A stretch of 64,000 bases of DNA from VRUE01 sp035605695 (lineage in GTDB: Bacteria > Actinomycetota > Thermoleophilia > Solirubrobacterales > 70-9). Shown one piece after another: positions 52,198 to 59,588 of this stretch. The stretch's first letter is position 1. Every line of letters begins with the position of its first letter. The translations under genes were made by a program, and so were the position numbers. The notes under the pieces are model-generated. The model was not told the DNA's origin, did not search any database, and saw nothing but the letters and a program-made list of their open reading frames with translations. The stretch is taken from the NCBI GenBank assembly GCA_035605695.1, contig DATNGZ010000072.1, positions 1-64,000 of the forward strand, written 5' to 3'.

Positions 52198-52422
52198 TCA
52201 CCCACCATAGCGCAGAACAATGTCGATCAGGGCAGCAATGGCGCCAACTACCCCACCCAAATAGCCATCCGTAAGGGCACGCCGCTCGATCCGCTGCCTT
52301 GCCCATCCTCGCGCCAACCTCGCGGCGCCGAACAAAACGCTGCCGAGGACGATGCCCGCGCCCACTGAGGCGGCAACGGCCTCGAACATCGTCGTGAGGG
52401 GTCCGATCTGGGCGAGCTCCAT
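52198..52422 (-). CDS. Small membrane protein with amphipathic basic centre, unknown
   Basis: 74 residues. Hydrophobic segments at about 14-33 (AVAASVGAGIVLGSVLFGAA) and 54-70 (GYLGGVVGAIAALIDIVL) flank a basic stretch (RLARGWARQRIERRAL), a hairpin-like topology. It lies 30 bases upstream of the 64-residue membrane protein on the same strand, possibly one transcript. No function recognised. Confidence 0.5.
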   Translation of the reverse strand: MELAQIGPLTTMFEAVAASVGAGIVLGSVLFGAARLARGWARQRIERRALTDGYLGGVVGAIAALIDIVLRYGG

Positions 52423-52526
52423 ACTCCAACCCTGGCAAGTTCTGAATCACTCGTTGCGCGCCAAATGTGACGTATCCGCAACGCCTCCGACTCTGACCGG
52501 CGATGTGACACCTAGAATCGAGAGCG

Positions 52527-53336
52527 ATGCGCGTTTTGTTGACCAACGACGACGGAATCACCGCCCCCGGCCTGCAGGCGGCGCGGCGGGCGCTGCGCGA
52601 AATCGAGGGGGTCGAGGTCGATGTGATCGCGCCGGACTCGAACCGCAGCGCAACCGCGCGTAGCATCACCACTCGTTCGCCCCTGACGGTCGAGGAGGTC
52701 GAGTTCGGCGATGGCGACAAGGGTTTTGCCACCGACGGCACGCCGGTCGACTGCGTCCGCTTCGCCGAGCTGGGGCTGGTCGGCCACCGGCCTGACCTGA
52801 TCGTCTCCGGGATCAACCACGGCGCCAACCTCGGCGACGACATCACCTACTCGGGCACGGTCGCGGCGGCTTTCGAGGGGATCATCCTCGGCATCCCGGC
52901 CGTCGCTGTCTCGCAGCAGTCTTCCGGCGGCGGGATGGGATACGTCAGCGGCCGCTTCGACTTCGACTTCGCGGCGTCCTTCACGGCCGAGCTGGTGCGG
53001 CGGCTGATCTCCGAGCCGATGCCGGAGGCAACGCTGATCAACGTCAACTGCCCAGCCGGGGAGCCAAAGGGGATCGAAGTAACCAAGCTCGGCAAACGGA
53101 TCTACAACGATGAGCTGAAGCTGATCGGCGAAACCGATGGTCGCCGCCACTACGAGATCTACGGCTGGCGGCCGGGTTACGAGGAGATCGAGGGAACCGA
53201 CCTCAACGCGGTCGCGCAGGGCCGGATCTCCGTGACCCCGATCCACTTCGACCTCACCGACCACGGCGGGCTCGAGCGGCTGCGCGGCTGGGGCTTCGAG
53301 GAGATGCTGGTGGCGAGCGCTCCGACCTCGGTGTGA
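52527..53336 (+). CDS. surE: 5'/3'-nucleotidase SurE
   Basis: 269 residues. Divalent-metal nucleoside monophosphatase. The N-terminal LLTNDDG supplies the metal-binding Asp pair; GTPVDCVRFA and SGINHGANLGDDITYSGTV are the family's active-site loops. TAGAAT (52513-52518) lies 8 bases before the ATG, so a leaderless or very short-leader transcript is possible. The stop overlaps the ligA GTG by four bases. Confidence 0.94.
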   Translation: MRVLLTNDDGITAPGLQAARRALREIEGVEVDVIAPDSNRSATARSITTRSPLTVEEVEFGDGDKGFATDGTPVDCVRFAELGLVGHRPDLIVSGINHGANLGDDITYSGTVAAAFEGIILGIPAVAVSQQSSGGGMGYVSGRFDFDFAASFTAELVRRLISEPMPEATLINVNCPAGEPKGIEVTKLGKRIYNDELKLIGETDGRRHYEIYGWRPGYEEIEGTDLNAVAQGRISVTPIHFDLTDHGGLERLRGWGFEEMLVASAPTSV

Positions 53337-55360
53337 GCGCGGCAGAGCCCGAGAAGCGCGCCGAGGTGCTCCGCCAGGAGCTGGCGGAGCACAACCGCCG
53401 CTACTACGTCCTCGACGAACCGACCGTCGGCGACAACGTCTACGACGAGCTGCTCGACGAGCTGCGCGCGATCGAGGCGGACCACCCCGAGCTGCGCACC
53501 CCCGACTCGCCGACCCAGCGGGTCGGCGCCCCGCCGCTGGATCGCTTCGAGCAGGTCGAGCACGCGGAGCAGATGCTCTCGCTCGGCAACGCCCGCAACG
53601 AGGAGGAGCTGCGGGCCTGGGAGACGCGGGTGCGCAATCACCTCAAGCGCCTCGATATCACCGCCTCCGAGTTCAGCTACACGAGCGAGCCAAAGATCGA
53701 CGGCCTGGCGATGTCGCTGACCTACGAGGACGGGGTTTTCACTCGCGGCGCCACCCGCGGCGACGGCCGGATCGGCGAGGACGTGACCCAGAACCTGCGC
53801 ACGATCGGATCGATCCCGCTGCGGATCGACAATGCCCCCGAACTGGTTGAGGTGCGCGGCGAGGTCTACCTGCCGATCGCCGACTTCAAGGCGCTGAACG
53901 AACGGCGCGCCGAGGCCGGCGAACCGACCTTCGCCAACCCGCGCAACTCCGCCGCCGGCTCGATCCGCCAGCTCAACCCGGCCCTTGCCGCTGAACGACC
54001 GCTATCGGTCTGGTGCTACGGCATCGGCGCGACCCGTGGTCTCGACCTGCCCACCCACTCCGCCGAGGTCGAGTGGCTGGCCGAGCGCGGCTTCAAGGTC
54101 AACCCTGACACCGATCACCACGCGGGCATCGACTCGGTAGTCAAGCGCTGCCGCTGGTGGGAGGAGCGCCGCGACGAGCTCGACTACGAGATCGACGGCG
54201 TCGTGGTCAAGATCGACGAGCGCGCCCTCTGGCGAGAGCTGGGAGTCGTCGGCCGCGAGCCGCGCTGGGCGATCGCCTGGAAGTTCGCGCCGACGACGGC
54301 GACGACGACGATGCTCGACGTGGTCTGGAACGTCGGCCGCACCGGTCACCTCGTCCCCTTCGCGATGCTCGAGCCCGTCCACGTCGGCGGCGTCACCGTC
54401 TCCACCGCCACCCTCCACAATGAGGAGGATCTGGCGCGCAAGGACGTCCGGGTCGGCGACGAGGTCGTGGTGATGCGGGCCGGCGATGTGATCCCACAGG
54501 TGGTCTCGCCGCTGCTGAGAAAAGAGAAGTCCGGGCGACGCGGCCGCAAACCGAAACCGCCGAAGAAATGCCCCGCCTGCGGCACCGAGACGGTCAAGCC
54601 TGAGGACGCGGTATTCACGATCTGTCCCAACCGCGGCGGCTGCCCCGGCCAGGCGTTCCAACACGTCAAGCACTTCGTCAGCAAAGGGGCAATGGACATC
54701 GACGGCCTGGGCGAGAAGCAGGCGATGCGCTTCCTCCAGGAAGGCCTGATCGAAGACGTCGCCGAGATCTACGAGCTGGATGAGGAACAGCTGAACGGGC
54801 TCGAGGGCTTCGGCGACGTCTCCGCCCGCAACCTGGTGGCCGCGATCGACGCCTCCCGGGCACGTCCGTTCAAGCGCGTTCTCTACGCTCTAGGCCTACC
54901 CGGCGTGGGCTACGTCACCGCGGAGGCACTGGCCGATCACTTCGGCTCGATCGATGCGCTGCACACGGCCGACCCCGAGCTGATCGAGGAGGTCGAGGGC
55001 GTCGGTCCGATCATGGCGGTGCAGATCGCCGAGTCGCTGGCTGACGAGCGCACCTGGGAACTGGTCGAGAAGCTGCGTGACAAAGGGCTGCGCCTCGAGC
55101 AGGATCCGTCTGAACGACGCACGAGCGGCGGCCCGCTGGAAGGCAAGACGTTCGTGCTGACGGGCACCCTGCCCGAGCTCACCCGCGAGGAGGCGGCAGC
55201 GCTGATCAAGTCGGCCGGCGGCAAGGTTGTCAACTCGGTCTCGAAAAAGACCGACTACGTGGTCGCCGGCGAGAACCCGGGTTCGAAGCTGGCCAAGGCG
55301 GAGAAATTCGAGACCGAGATCCTCGACGAACCTGGCCTGCTGAGCTTGCTCGGCAAGTGA
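53333..55360 (+). CDS. ligA: NAD-dependent DNA ligase
   Basis: 675 residues, full length. Seals nicks using NAD. Domain order: Ia (NRRYYVLDEPTVGDNVYDEL), adenylation domain with Lys121 in EPKIDGLAM, OB fold, four-cysteine zinc finger (CPACGTET, CPNRGGCPG), HhH repeats (GLEGFGDVSARNLV; EVEGVGPIMAVQIA) and a C-terminal BRCT (GKTFVLTGTLPELTREEA). GTGA overlap with surE and with truA, so the three genes form one coupled operon. Confidence 0.96.
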   Translation: MSAAEPEKRAEVLRQELAEHNRRYYVLDEPTVGDNVYDELLDELRAIEADHPELRTPDSPTQRVGAPPLDRFEQVEHAEQMLSLGNARNEEELRAWETRVRNHLKRLDITASEFSYTSEPKIDGLAMSLTYEDGVFTRGATRGDGRIGEDVTQNLRTIGSIPLRIDNAPELVEVRGEVYLPIADFKALNERRAEAGEPTFANPRNSAAGSIRQLNPALAAERPLSVWCYGIGATRGLDLPTHSAEVEWLAERGFKVNPDTDHHAGIDSVVKRCRWWEERRDELDYEIDGVVVKIDERALWRELGVVGREPRWAIAWKFAPTTATTTMLDVVWNVGRTGHLVPFAMLEPVHVGGVTVSTATLHNEEDLARKDVRVGDEVVVMRAGDVIPQVVSPLLRKEKSGRRGRKPKPPKKCPACGTETVKPEDAVFTICPNRGGCPGQAFQHVKHFVSKGAMDIDGLGEKQAMRFLQEGLIEDVAEIYELDEEQLNGLEGFGDVSARNLVAAIDASRARPFKRVLYALGLPGVGYVTAEALADHFGSIDALHTADPELIEEVEGVGPIMAVQIAESLADERTWELVEKLRDKGLRLEQDPSERRTSGGPLEGKTFVLTGTLPELTREEAAALIKSAGGKVVNSVSKKTDYVVAGENPGSKLAKAEKFETEILDEPGLLSLLGK

Positions 55361-56091
55361 CCACCGTCCGCCTCGACATCGAGTACGACGGCGGCGGCTT
55401 CAAGGGCTGGGCCAAGCAGGCCGGCCTGAGGACGGTGCAGGAGGAGATCGAGACAGCGCTGGCAACGGTCCTGCGCGAACCAGTCGAGCTGACCGTCGCC
55501 GGGCGCACCGACACGGGTGTCCATGCCCGCGGGCAGGTGGCGAGCTTCACAACCGCAGCCGAGGTGCCGGGCGACCTGGTGCGGCGGGCAAATGGCCTCG
55601 GCCCCCGCGACATAGCGATCACAGCCGCGACCGTGGCAGAGGATGGCTTCGACGCCCGTCGCGACGCTCTCTCCCGCACCTACCGCTACCGACTCCTGAT
55701 CCGCCGCCCATCAAGTCCCTTCGAGCAGGGCCGCGCCCTCTGGTGGCCCCACCGGGTGGACCGCGAAGCCCTAGACGCCTGCGCCGAGGCCCTCCCGGGC
55801 AAGCACGACTTCACCGCCTTCACCCCCACCCAAACCGACCACGTCCACTTCCACCGCAAAATCTTCAACGCCCAGTGGAGTCAGGACGGAGACATTCTCA
55901 GCTTCCAAGTAACGGCCGACGCCTTCATGCGCAGCATGGTCCGAGTCCTAGTAGGAACAATGCTCGACGTCTCCTCGGGCCGCCGCTCCCTCTCGAGTTT
56001 CGAAGCTCTCCTAAAGGGCGCCCCGCGCTCCGAAGCCGGCGACACAGCTCCACCCCACGGCTTGTACCTGGAATCCGTCTCGTACGACTGA
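55357..56091 (+). CDS. truA: tRNA pseudouridine synthase A
   Basis: 244 residues. Converts U38-U40 of tRNA anticodon arms to pseudouridine. The catalytic Asp is in AGRTDTGVHARGQV (about 51), and YRYRLLIRR plus the C-terminal FMRSMVRVLVGTML are family blocks. GTG start overlapping the ligA stop. Third gene of surE-ligA-truA; its usual ribosomal neighbours (rplQ, rplM) lie on the opposite strand here, convergent across a nested palindrome. Confidence 0.94.
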   Translation: MTTVRLDIEYDGGGFKGWAKQAGLRTVQEEIETALATVLREPVELTVAGRTDTGVHARGQVASFTTAAEVPGDLVRRANGLGPRDIAITAATVAEDGFDARRDALSRTYRYRLLIRRPSSPFEQGRALWWPHRVDREALDACAEALPGKHDFTAFTPTQTDHVHFHRKIFNAQWSQDGDILSFQVTADAFMRSMVRVLVGTMLDVSSGRRSLSSFEALLKGAPRSEAGDTAPPHGLYLESVSYD

Positions 56092-56117
56092 GCGCCTAAC
56101 TAGAGCCGTTGCGGCCT

Positions 56118-56210
56118 GGAGGGGCGGGGCACCTCCCGAACTGGCGGATACTCAAAATGACGGGCTAATTAGCCCGTCATTTGTCAGGGCGGGAGGTGCC
56201 CCGCCCCTCC
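56118..56210. terminator. Nested palindrome between convergent truA and rplQ
   Basis: Outer arms of 21 bp, perfect (56118-56138 and 56190-56210, starting GGAGGGGCGGGGCACC). Between them is a separate fully symmetric 28-bp palindrome AAATGACGGGCTAA / TTAGCCCGTCATTT (56155-56182). Probably a bidirectional terminator: it sits 26 bases after truA and 5 bases after the rplQ stop. Confidence 0.7.
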
Positions 56211-56215
56211 GAGCC

Positions 56216-56569
56216 CTAGACCAGCTCCAGATAGACCATCTCGGTCGAATCCGAACGCCTCGGACCCAACTTGACGATCCGGGTGTAGCCACCGGGCCGC
56301 TCGACGTAGCGCGGCGCGACCTCCTCAAACAGCTTGTGCACGATGAACTTGTCGTTGTGCAGCGTCGCCAGCGCCTGGCGCCGCGCGTGCAGATCGCCTC
56401 GCTTTGCCAGTGTGATCAGCTGCTCAACCTCGGGCTTGACCGCCTTGGCCTTGGCCTGGCTGGTCTTGATCCGCTCGTGCTCGATCAACTGCTTGGAAAG
56501 GTTCGAGAGCAGTGCCTCGCGATGCGCCGCGTCGCGGCTCAGCTTGTTTCGCTTCTTGCGGTGACGCAT
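56216..56569 (-). CDS. rplQ: 50S ribosomal protein L17 (bL17)
   Basis: 117 residues. MRHRKKRNKLSRDAAHREAL at the N-terminus and PRYVERPGGYTRIVKLGPRR are diagnostic. Last gene of the alpha-operon part on this strand, 21 bases after rpoA. Confidence 0.97.
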   Translation of the reverse strand: MRHRKKRNKLSRDAAHREALLSNLSKQLIEHERIKTSQAKAKAVKPEVEQLITLAKRGDLHARRQALATLHNDKFIVHKLFEEVAPRYVERPGGYTRIVKLGPRRSDSTEMVYLELV

Positions 56570-56590
56570 CGCCCTGGATCAGCTCCCCCT

Positions 56591-57571
56591 TCAGTCTCCC
56601 TGAAGGTCGAGGCCGCGTGCGTGCAGGGTCTCGATTACTTCCTCGATCGACTTCGAGCCGAAGTTGGGAATCGCGTTGAGCTCGGAGCGCGTCTTGCGGA
56701 CCAGGTCGCCGACCGTCTGCACTCCCGCCCGCTTCAGGCAGTTGTAGGAACGGACGCCGAGCTCGAGCTCCTCGATCAGGATCTCGTCAAGCCCGTTGTT
56801 ACTGGCGATGCCATCGCCAGCCGGACCCGGCAGCACATCGGGCGTGCGAGTCGCGACCGGCTCGCGCGCGGTCAGCTCCTCGACCCGGTCGGCGTCGGTG
56901 AAGATCGCCAGACTCTTGATCAGGATCTCGGAAGCCTCGCGCAGCGCTGCCCCGGGCTCGATCGAGCCATCGGTCTCGAGGTCGAGGGTCAGCTTGTCGA
57001 AGTCGGTGCGCTGACCGACGCGAGCCGTCGCCACCGAGTAGGAAGCACGGCGAATCGGCGAGAAGATCGAGTCGATCGGGATCACCCCGATCGGCTGCTC
57101 GTCGGACTTGTTCTCATCAGCCGGCGAGTAGCCGCGGCCACGACCGATCGTCAGGTAGATCTCGAGCTTGGTTTTCTTCTCGAGCGTGGCGATCGGTGCA
57201 TCGGGGTTGAGGATCTCAACGCCGGAGGGCAGATCGATGTCCTTCGCCTTGACCTCGCCGGGGCCGGTGGCGACCAAAGGCGCCTCGACCTCATCGGCGT
57301 CGGTGTGCATGCGGACGACGAGGTCCTTGAGGTTGAGGACGATGTCGGTGACATCCTCCTTGACCCCGGGCACGGTGGAGAACTCGTGGGCGACGCCCTC
57401 GATGCGGACGCTGGTCACGGCCGCTCCCCCCAGCGAGGAGAGCAGGACGCGGCGGAGACTGTTGCCGAAGGTGTAGCCGAAGCCCTTGTCGAGTGGCTCA
57501 ACGGTGAAGGTGCCGCGACGGTCATCGACCTTCTCAGACGTGATGCGAGGGACCTGGAAATCAGTGGGCAT
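56591..57571 (-). CDS. rpoA: RNA polymerase alpha subunit
   Basis: 326 residues. The N-terminal assembly domain (GFGYTFGNSLRRVLLSSLGG) and C-terminal domain (ELGVRSYNCLKRAGVQTVGDLV, IPNFGSKSIEEV) are complete with a flexible linker. Preceded by rpsD with a 38-base gap and followed by rplQ, the standard alpha-operon order. Confidence 0.98.
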   Translation of the reverse strand: MPTDFQVPRITSEKVDDRRGTFTVEPLDKGFGYTFGNSLRRVLLSSLGGAAVTSVRIEGVAHEFSTVPGVKEDVTDIVLNLKDLVVRMHTDADEVEAPLVATGPGEVKAKDIDLPSGVEILNPDAPIATLEKKTKLEIYLTIGRGRGYSPADENKSDEQPIGVIPIDSIFSPIRRASYSVATARVGQRTDFDKLTLDLETDGSIEPGAALREASEILIKSLAIFTDADRVEELTAREPVATRTPDVLPGPAGDGIASNNGLDEILIEELELGVRSYNCLKRAGVQTVGDLVRKTRSELNAIPNFGSKSIEEVIETLHARGLDLQGD

Positions 57572-57609
57572 GTGTTCCTTGCGTATGCGTGTTCAGAAAC
57601 GGGATCCGG

Positions 57610-58230
57610 TTACTTGGAGTACAGCTCGACGATCAGCTGCTCCTGCACCGGTGCCGAGATCTCCGCGCGCTCTGGGTAGCGCAGGACCTTGGCGGTAAGG
57701 GAGTCGTGGTCGGCCTGCAACCAGGCCGGCACGGTGGAGACGAGCTCCGTTGCCTTGCGAATCGTGTCACCAGCGGACGAGCTCGACTTGATCGAGATCA
57801 CGTCCTCGGGACGTACTTGGTAGGAGGGGATATCGACGCGGCGGCCGTTGATCAACCAGTGGCCGTGGCTGATCAGCTGGCGGGCCTGGCGCCGCGAGGC
57901 GGCGAAGCCGAGGCGGACCAGCACGTTGTCGAAGCGCGACTCGAGCAGGCGCAGCAGGTTCTCGCCGGTGACGCCCTCCTGGCGGGAGGCCTTGTCGTAG
58001 TAGGCGCGGAACTGCTTCTCCAGCACCTGGTAATAGCGGCGGGTCTTCTGCTTCTCGCGCAGCTGTACCCGGTACTCGGACTGGCGCATGCGACCGCGGC
58101 CGTGCTCGCCGGGCGGGTATGAGCGTCGCTCGACGCCGCACTTGTCGGTGAAGCAGCGCTCACCCTTGAGGAAGAGCTTCTGGCCCTCGCGACGGCACTG
58201 CTTGCACTGTGCTCCGGTATCGCGGGCCAT
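57610..58230 (-). CDS. rpsD: 30S ribosomal protein S4 (uS4), zinc-type
   Basis: 206 residues from ATG 58230. The start codon overlaps the rpsK stop by one base (TGATG). It has the cysteine-containing (C+) N-terminus: CKQC, then CFTDKC, a zinc site lost in many bacteria. The S4 RNA-binding domain FDNVLVRLGFAASRRQARQL follows. Primary 16S binder and, in some bacteria, autogenous regulator of the alpha operon. Confidence 0.97.
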   Translation of the reverse strand: MARDTGAQCKQCRREGQKLFLKGERCFTDKCGVERRSYPPGEHGRGRMRQSEYRVQLREKQKTRRYYQVLEKQFRAYYDKASRQEGVTGENLLRLLESRFDNVLVRLGFAASRRQARQLISHGHWLINGRRVDIPSYQVRPEDVISIKSSSSAGDTIRKATELVSTVPAWLQADHDSLTAKVLRYPERAEISAPVQEQLIVELYSK

Positions 58231-58631
58231 CAGACACGCCTCCGCTTCTTCGGACGACAACCGTTGTGGGCCTGCGGCGAGACATCCTTGACCGTGGTCA
58301 CGTCGAGGCCCGCTGCCTGCAGCGAGCGGATCGCGGTCTCGCGGCCGGACCCGGCACCCTTGGCGAAGACCTCGACCTTCTCCAGGCCGTGTTCCATCCC
58401 CTTCTTGGCGGCAGCGTCGGCGGTCACCTGGGCGGCGAACGGGGTCGACTTGCGCGAGCCTTTGAACCCAGCCGAGCCGGCCGACTCCCAGGCGATCACG
58501 TTGCCCTCGGTGTCGGTCAGGGTGACGATCGTGTTGTTGAAGGAAGTCTTGATGTGCGCCTGTCCGTAGGTGACGTTCTTCTTGACGCGACGCCGGGAGC
58601 GCCCTTTGGCGGGTTTTTTCGCAGCTGCCAT
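58230..58631 (-). CDS. rpsK: 30S ribosomal protein S11 (uS11)
   Basis: 133 residues. HIKTSFNNTIVTLTDTEGN, SAGSAGFKGSRKSTPFAAQ and the basic C-terminus PQAHNGCRPKKRRRV are typical. A good AAGGAGA site precedes the ATG. Eight bases after rpsM. Confidence 0.98.
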   Translation of the reverse strand: MAAAKKPAKGRSRRRVKKNVTYGQAHIKTSFNNTIVTLTDTEGNVIAWESAGSAGFKGSRKSTPFAAQVTADAAAKKGMEHGLEKVEVFAKGAGSGRETAIRSLQAAGLDVTTVKDVSPQAHNGCRPKKRRRV

Positions 58632-58639
58632 AAGTCTCC

Positions 58640-59011
58640 TTAGACCTTGCGCTTGCCGGCGACGCTCATCCGGCGCGGGCCCTTGCGGCCGCGCGCGTTG
58701 GTCTTGGTCCGCTGACCGCGGACAGGAAGGCCGCGACGGTGGCGCAGACCGCGGTAGGAACCGATCTCCATAAGTCGTTTAACGTCCTGCGAGCGCTCGC
58801 GGCGAAGGTCGCCCTCGACCTCGCGCTGGTCGACCGCCTCGCGCAGGCGCATCACCTCGTCCTCGGTCAGGTCCTTGACCATCGTGTTGGGGTCGACTTT
58901 GGCCTCAACGAGGATTTTCTGCGCGGTTGAGCGCCCAATCCCGAAGATGTAGGTGAGCCCGATTTCGACGCGCTTGCCGACCGGTACGTTGACGCCTGCG
59001 ATCCGTGCCAT
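58640..59011 (-). CDS. rpsM: 30S ribosomal protein S13 (uS13)
   Basis: 123 residues. ARIAGVNVPVGKRVEIGLTY at the N-terminus, then GSYRGLRHRRGLPVRGQRTK and the Lys/Arg tail. Located 4 bases after rpmJ, in the standard order. Confidence 0.98.
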   Translation of the reverse strand: MARIAGVNVPVGKRVEIGLTYIFGIGRSTAQKILVEAKVDPNTMVKDLTEDEVMRLREAVDQREVEGDLRRERSQDVKRLMEIGSYRGLRHRRGLPVRGQRTKTNARGRKGPRRMSVAGKRKV

Positions 59012-59015
59012 CGCC

Positions 59016-59129
59016 CTAGCCCTGACGCTGCTTGTGGCGGGGGTTCTGACAGATCACCAGGACCGCGCCGTGACGGCGGATGATCTTGCACTTTTCGCAC
59101 ATCGGCTTTACAGAAGCTCTAACCTTCAT
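59016..59129 (-). CDS. rpmJ: 50S ribosomal protein L36 (bL36), zinc-type
   Basis: 37 residues from ATG 59129. MKVRASVKPMCEKCKIIRR with the Cys-Cys-Cys-His zinc site (CEKC, then ICQNPRH). In most bacteria infA is immediately upstream; here the upstream 459 bases have no infA and instead carry two large palindromes. Confidence 0.97.
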   Translation of the reverse strand: MKVRASVKPMCEKCKIIRRHGAVLVICQNPRHKQRQG

Positions 59130-59256
59130 CGCTCCGGGTCTCGTATCGACTACAGGACTCTGCACGCCCCAGGAGTTGGGCAAGCAGGCGCAACCTTCGG
59201 CCACTGGGCCGACCGGGAAAGATAGCAGGGGGCGTGGTTCGGGGGGCGGTGGTTGG

Positions 59257-59334
59257 GAGGAGCGCTATGCCCCTCTCCAAAACGCGCCGCAGGAGCGGCG
59301 CTTGAGTGTTTTGGAGAGGGGCATAGAGCTCCTC
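59257..59334 (+). repeat. Structured palindrome, copy 1 (AGGA loop, TTGAGT bulge)
   Basis: Outer 7-bp GAGGAGC/GCTCCTC, one mismatch, a 19-bp stem CTATGCCCCTCTCCAAAAC (59265-59283) with its complement at 59308-59326, then an inner stem GCGCCGC-AGGA-GCGGCGC and an unpaired TTGAGT on the 3' side only. It is the reverse-oriented counterpart of 59500-59577. Confidence 0.85.
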
Positions 59335-59499
59335 TACCCACACGCTCCGAAACACGGAGAAGCTTCGAATGCTGAGTGCCATCTCCGCCCCGGATCTACG
59401 CTCCAGACGTGCAACCGTTCCCGTACCGCGCCTGAGACCCGGGGCGGTCCGACCGGAGGCGCCTCGGTTGAAAATTGGGCGGGACGAAACGCTGGAGAA

Positions 59500-59577
59500 G
59501 GCGGCGTCGATACCCCTTCCCAAAACACTCAAGCGCGGCTCCTGCCGCGCGTTTTGGGAAGGGGTATCGACGCCGCC
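59500..59577 (-). repeat. Structured palindrome, copy 2, opposite orientation
   Basis: 27-bp perfect arms (59500-59526 and 59551-59577), inner stem GCGCGGC-TCCT-GCCGCGC and unpaired ACTCAA. Reverse-complemented, it reads like copy 1 with the same AGGA loop and TTGAGT bulge. All five stem differences are paired changes that keep the helix. Confidence 0.85.
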
Positions 59578-59588
59578 CCCCACCACCC

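Larger units (their letters stand above)
59130..59588. other. 459-base non-coding region holding two inverted palindromes
   Basis: Between rpmJ and the acylase gene. It contains the palindromes at 59257-59334 and 59500-59577 in opposite orientation, separated by 165 bases in which I see no gene. Translations on both strands are low-complexity by-products of the palindromes. infA, expected here, is absent. The part next to rpmJ must contain that operon's leader or promoter. Confidence 0.7.

Noticed and set aside
59257..59577. Insertion sequence ends
   Set aside because: The 165 bases between the palindromes cannot encode a transposase. A non-autonomous element remains possible and is reported as a repeat pair instead.
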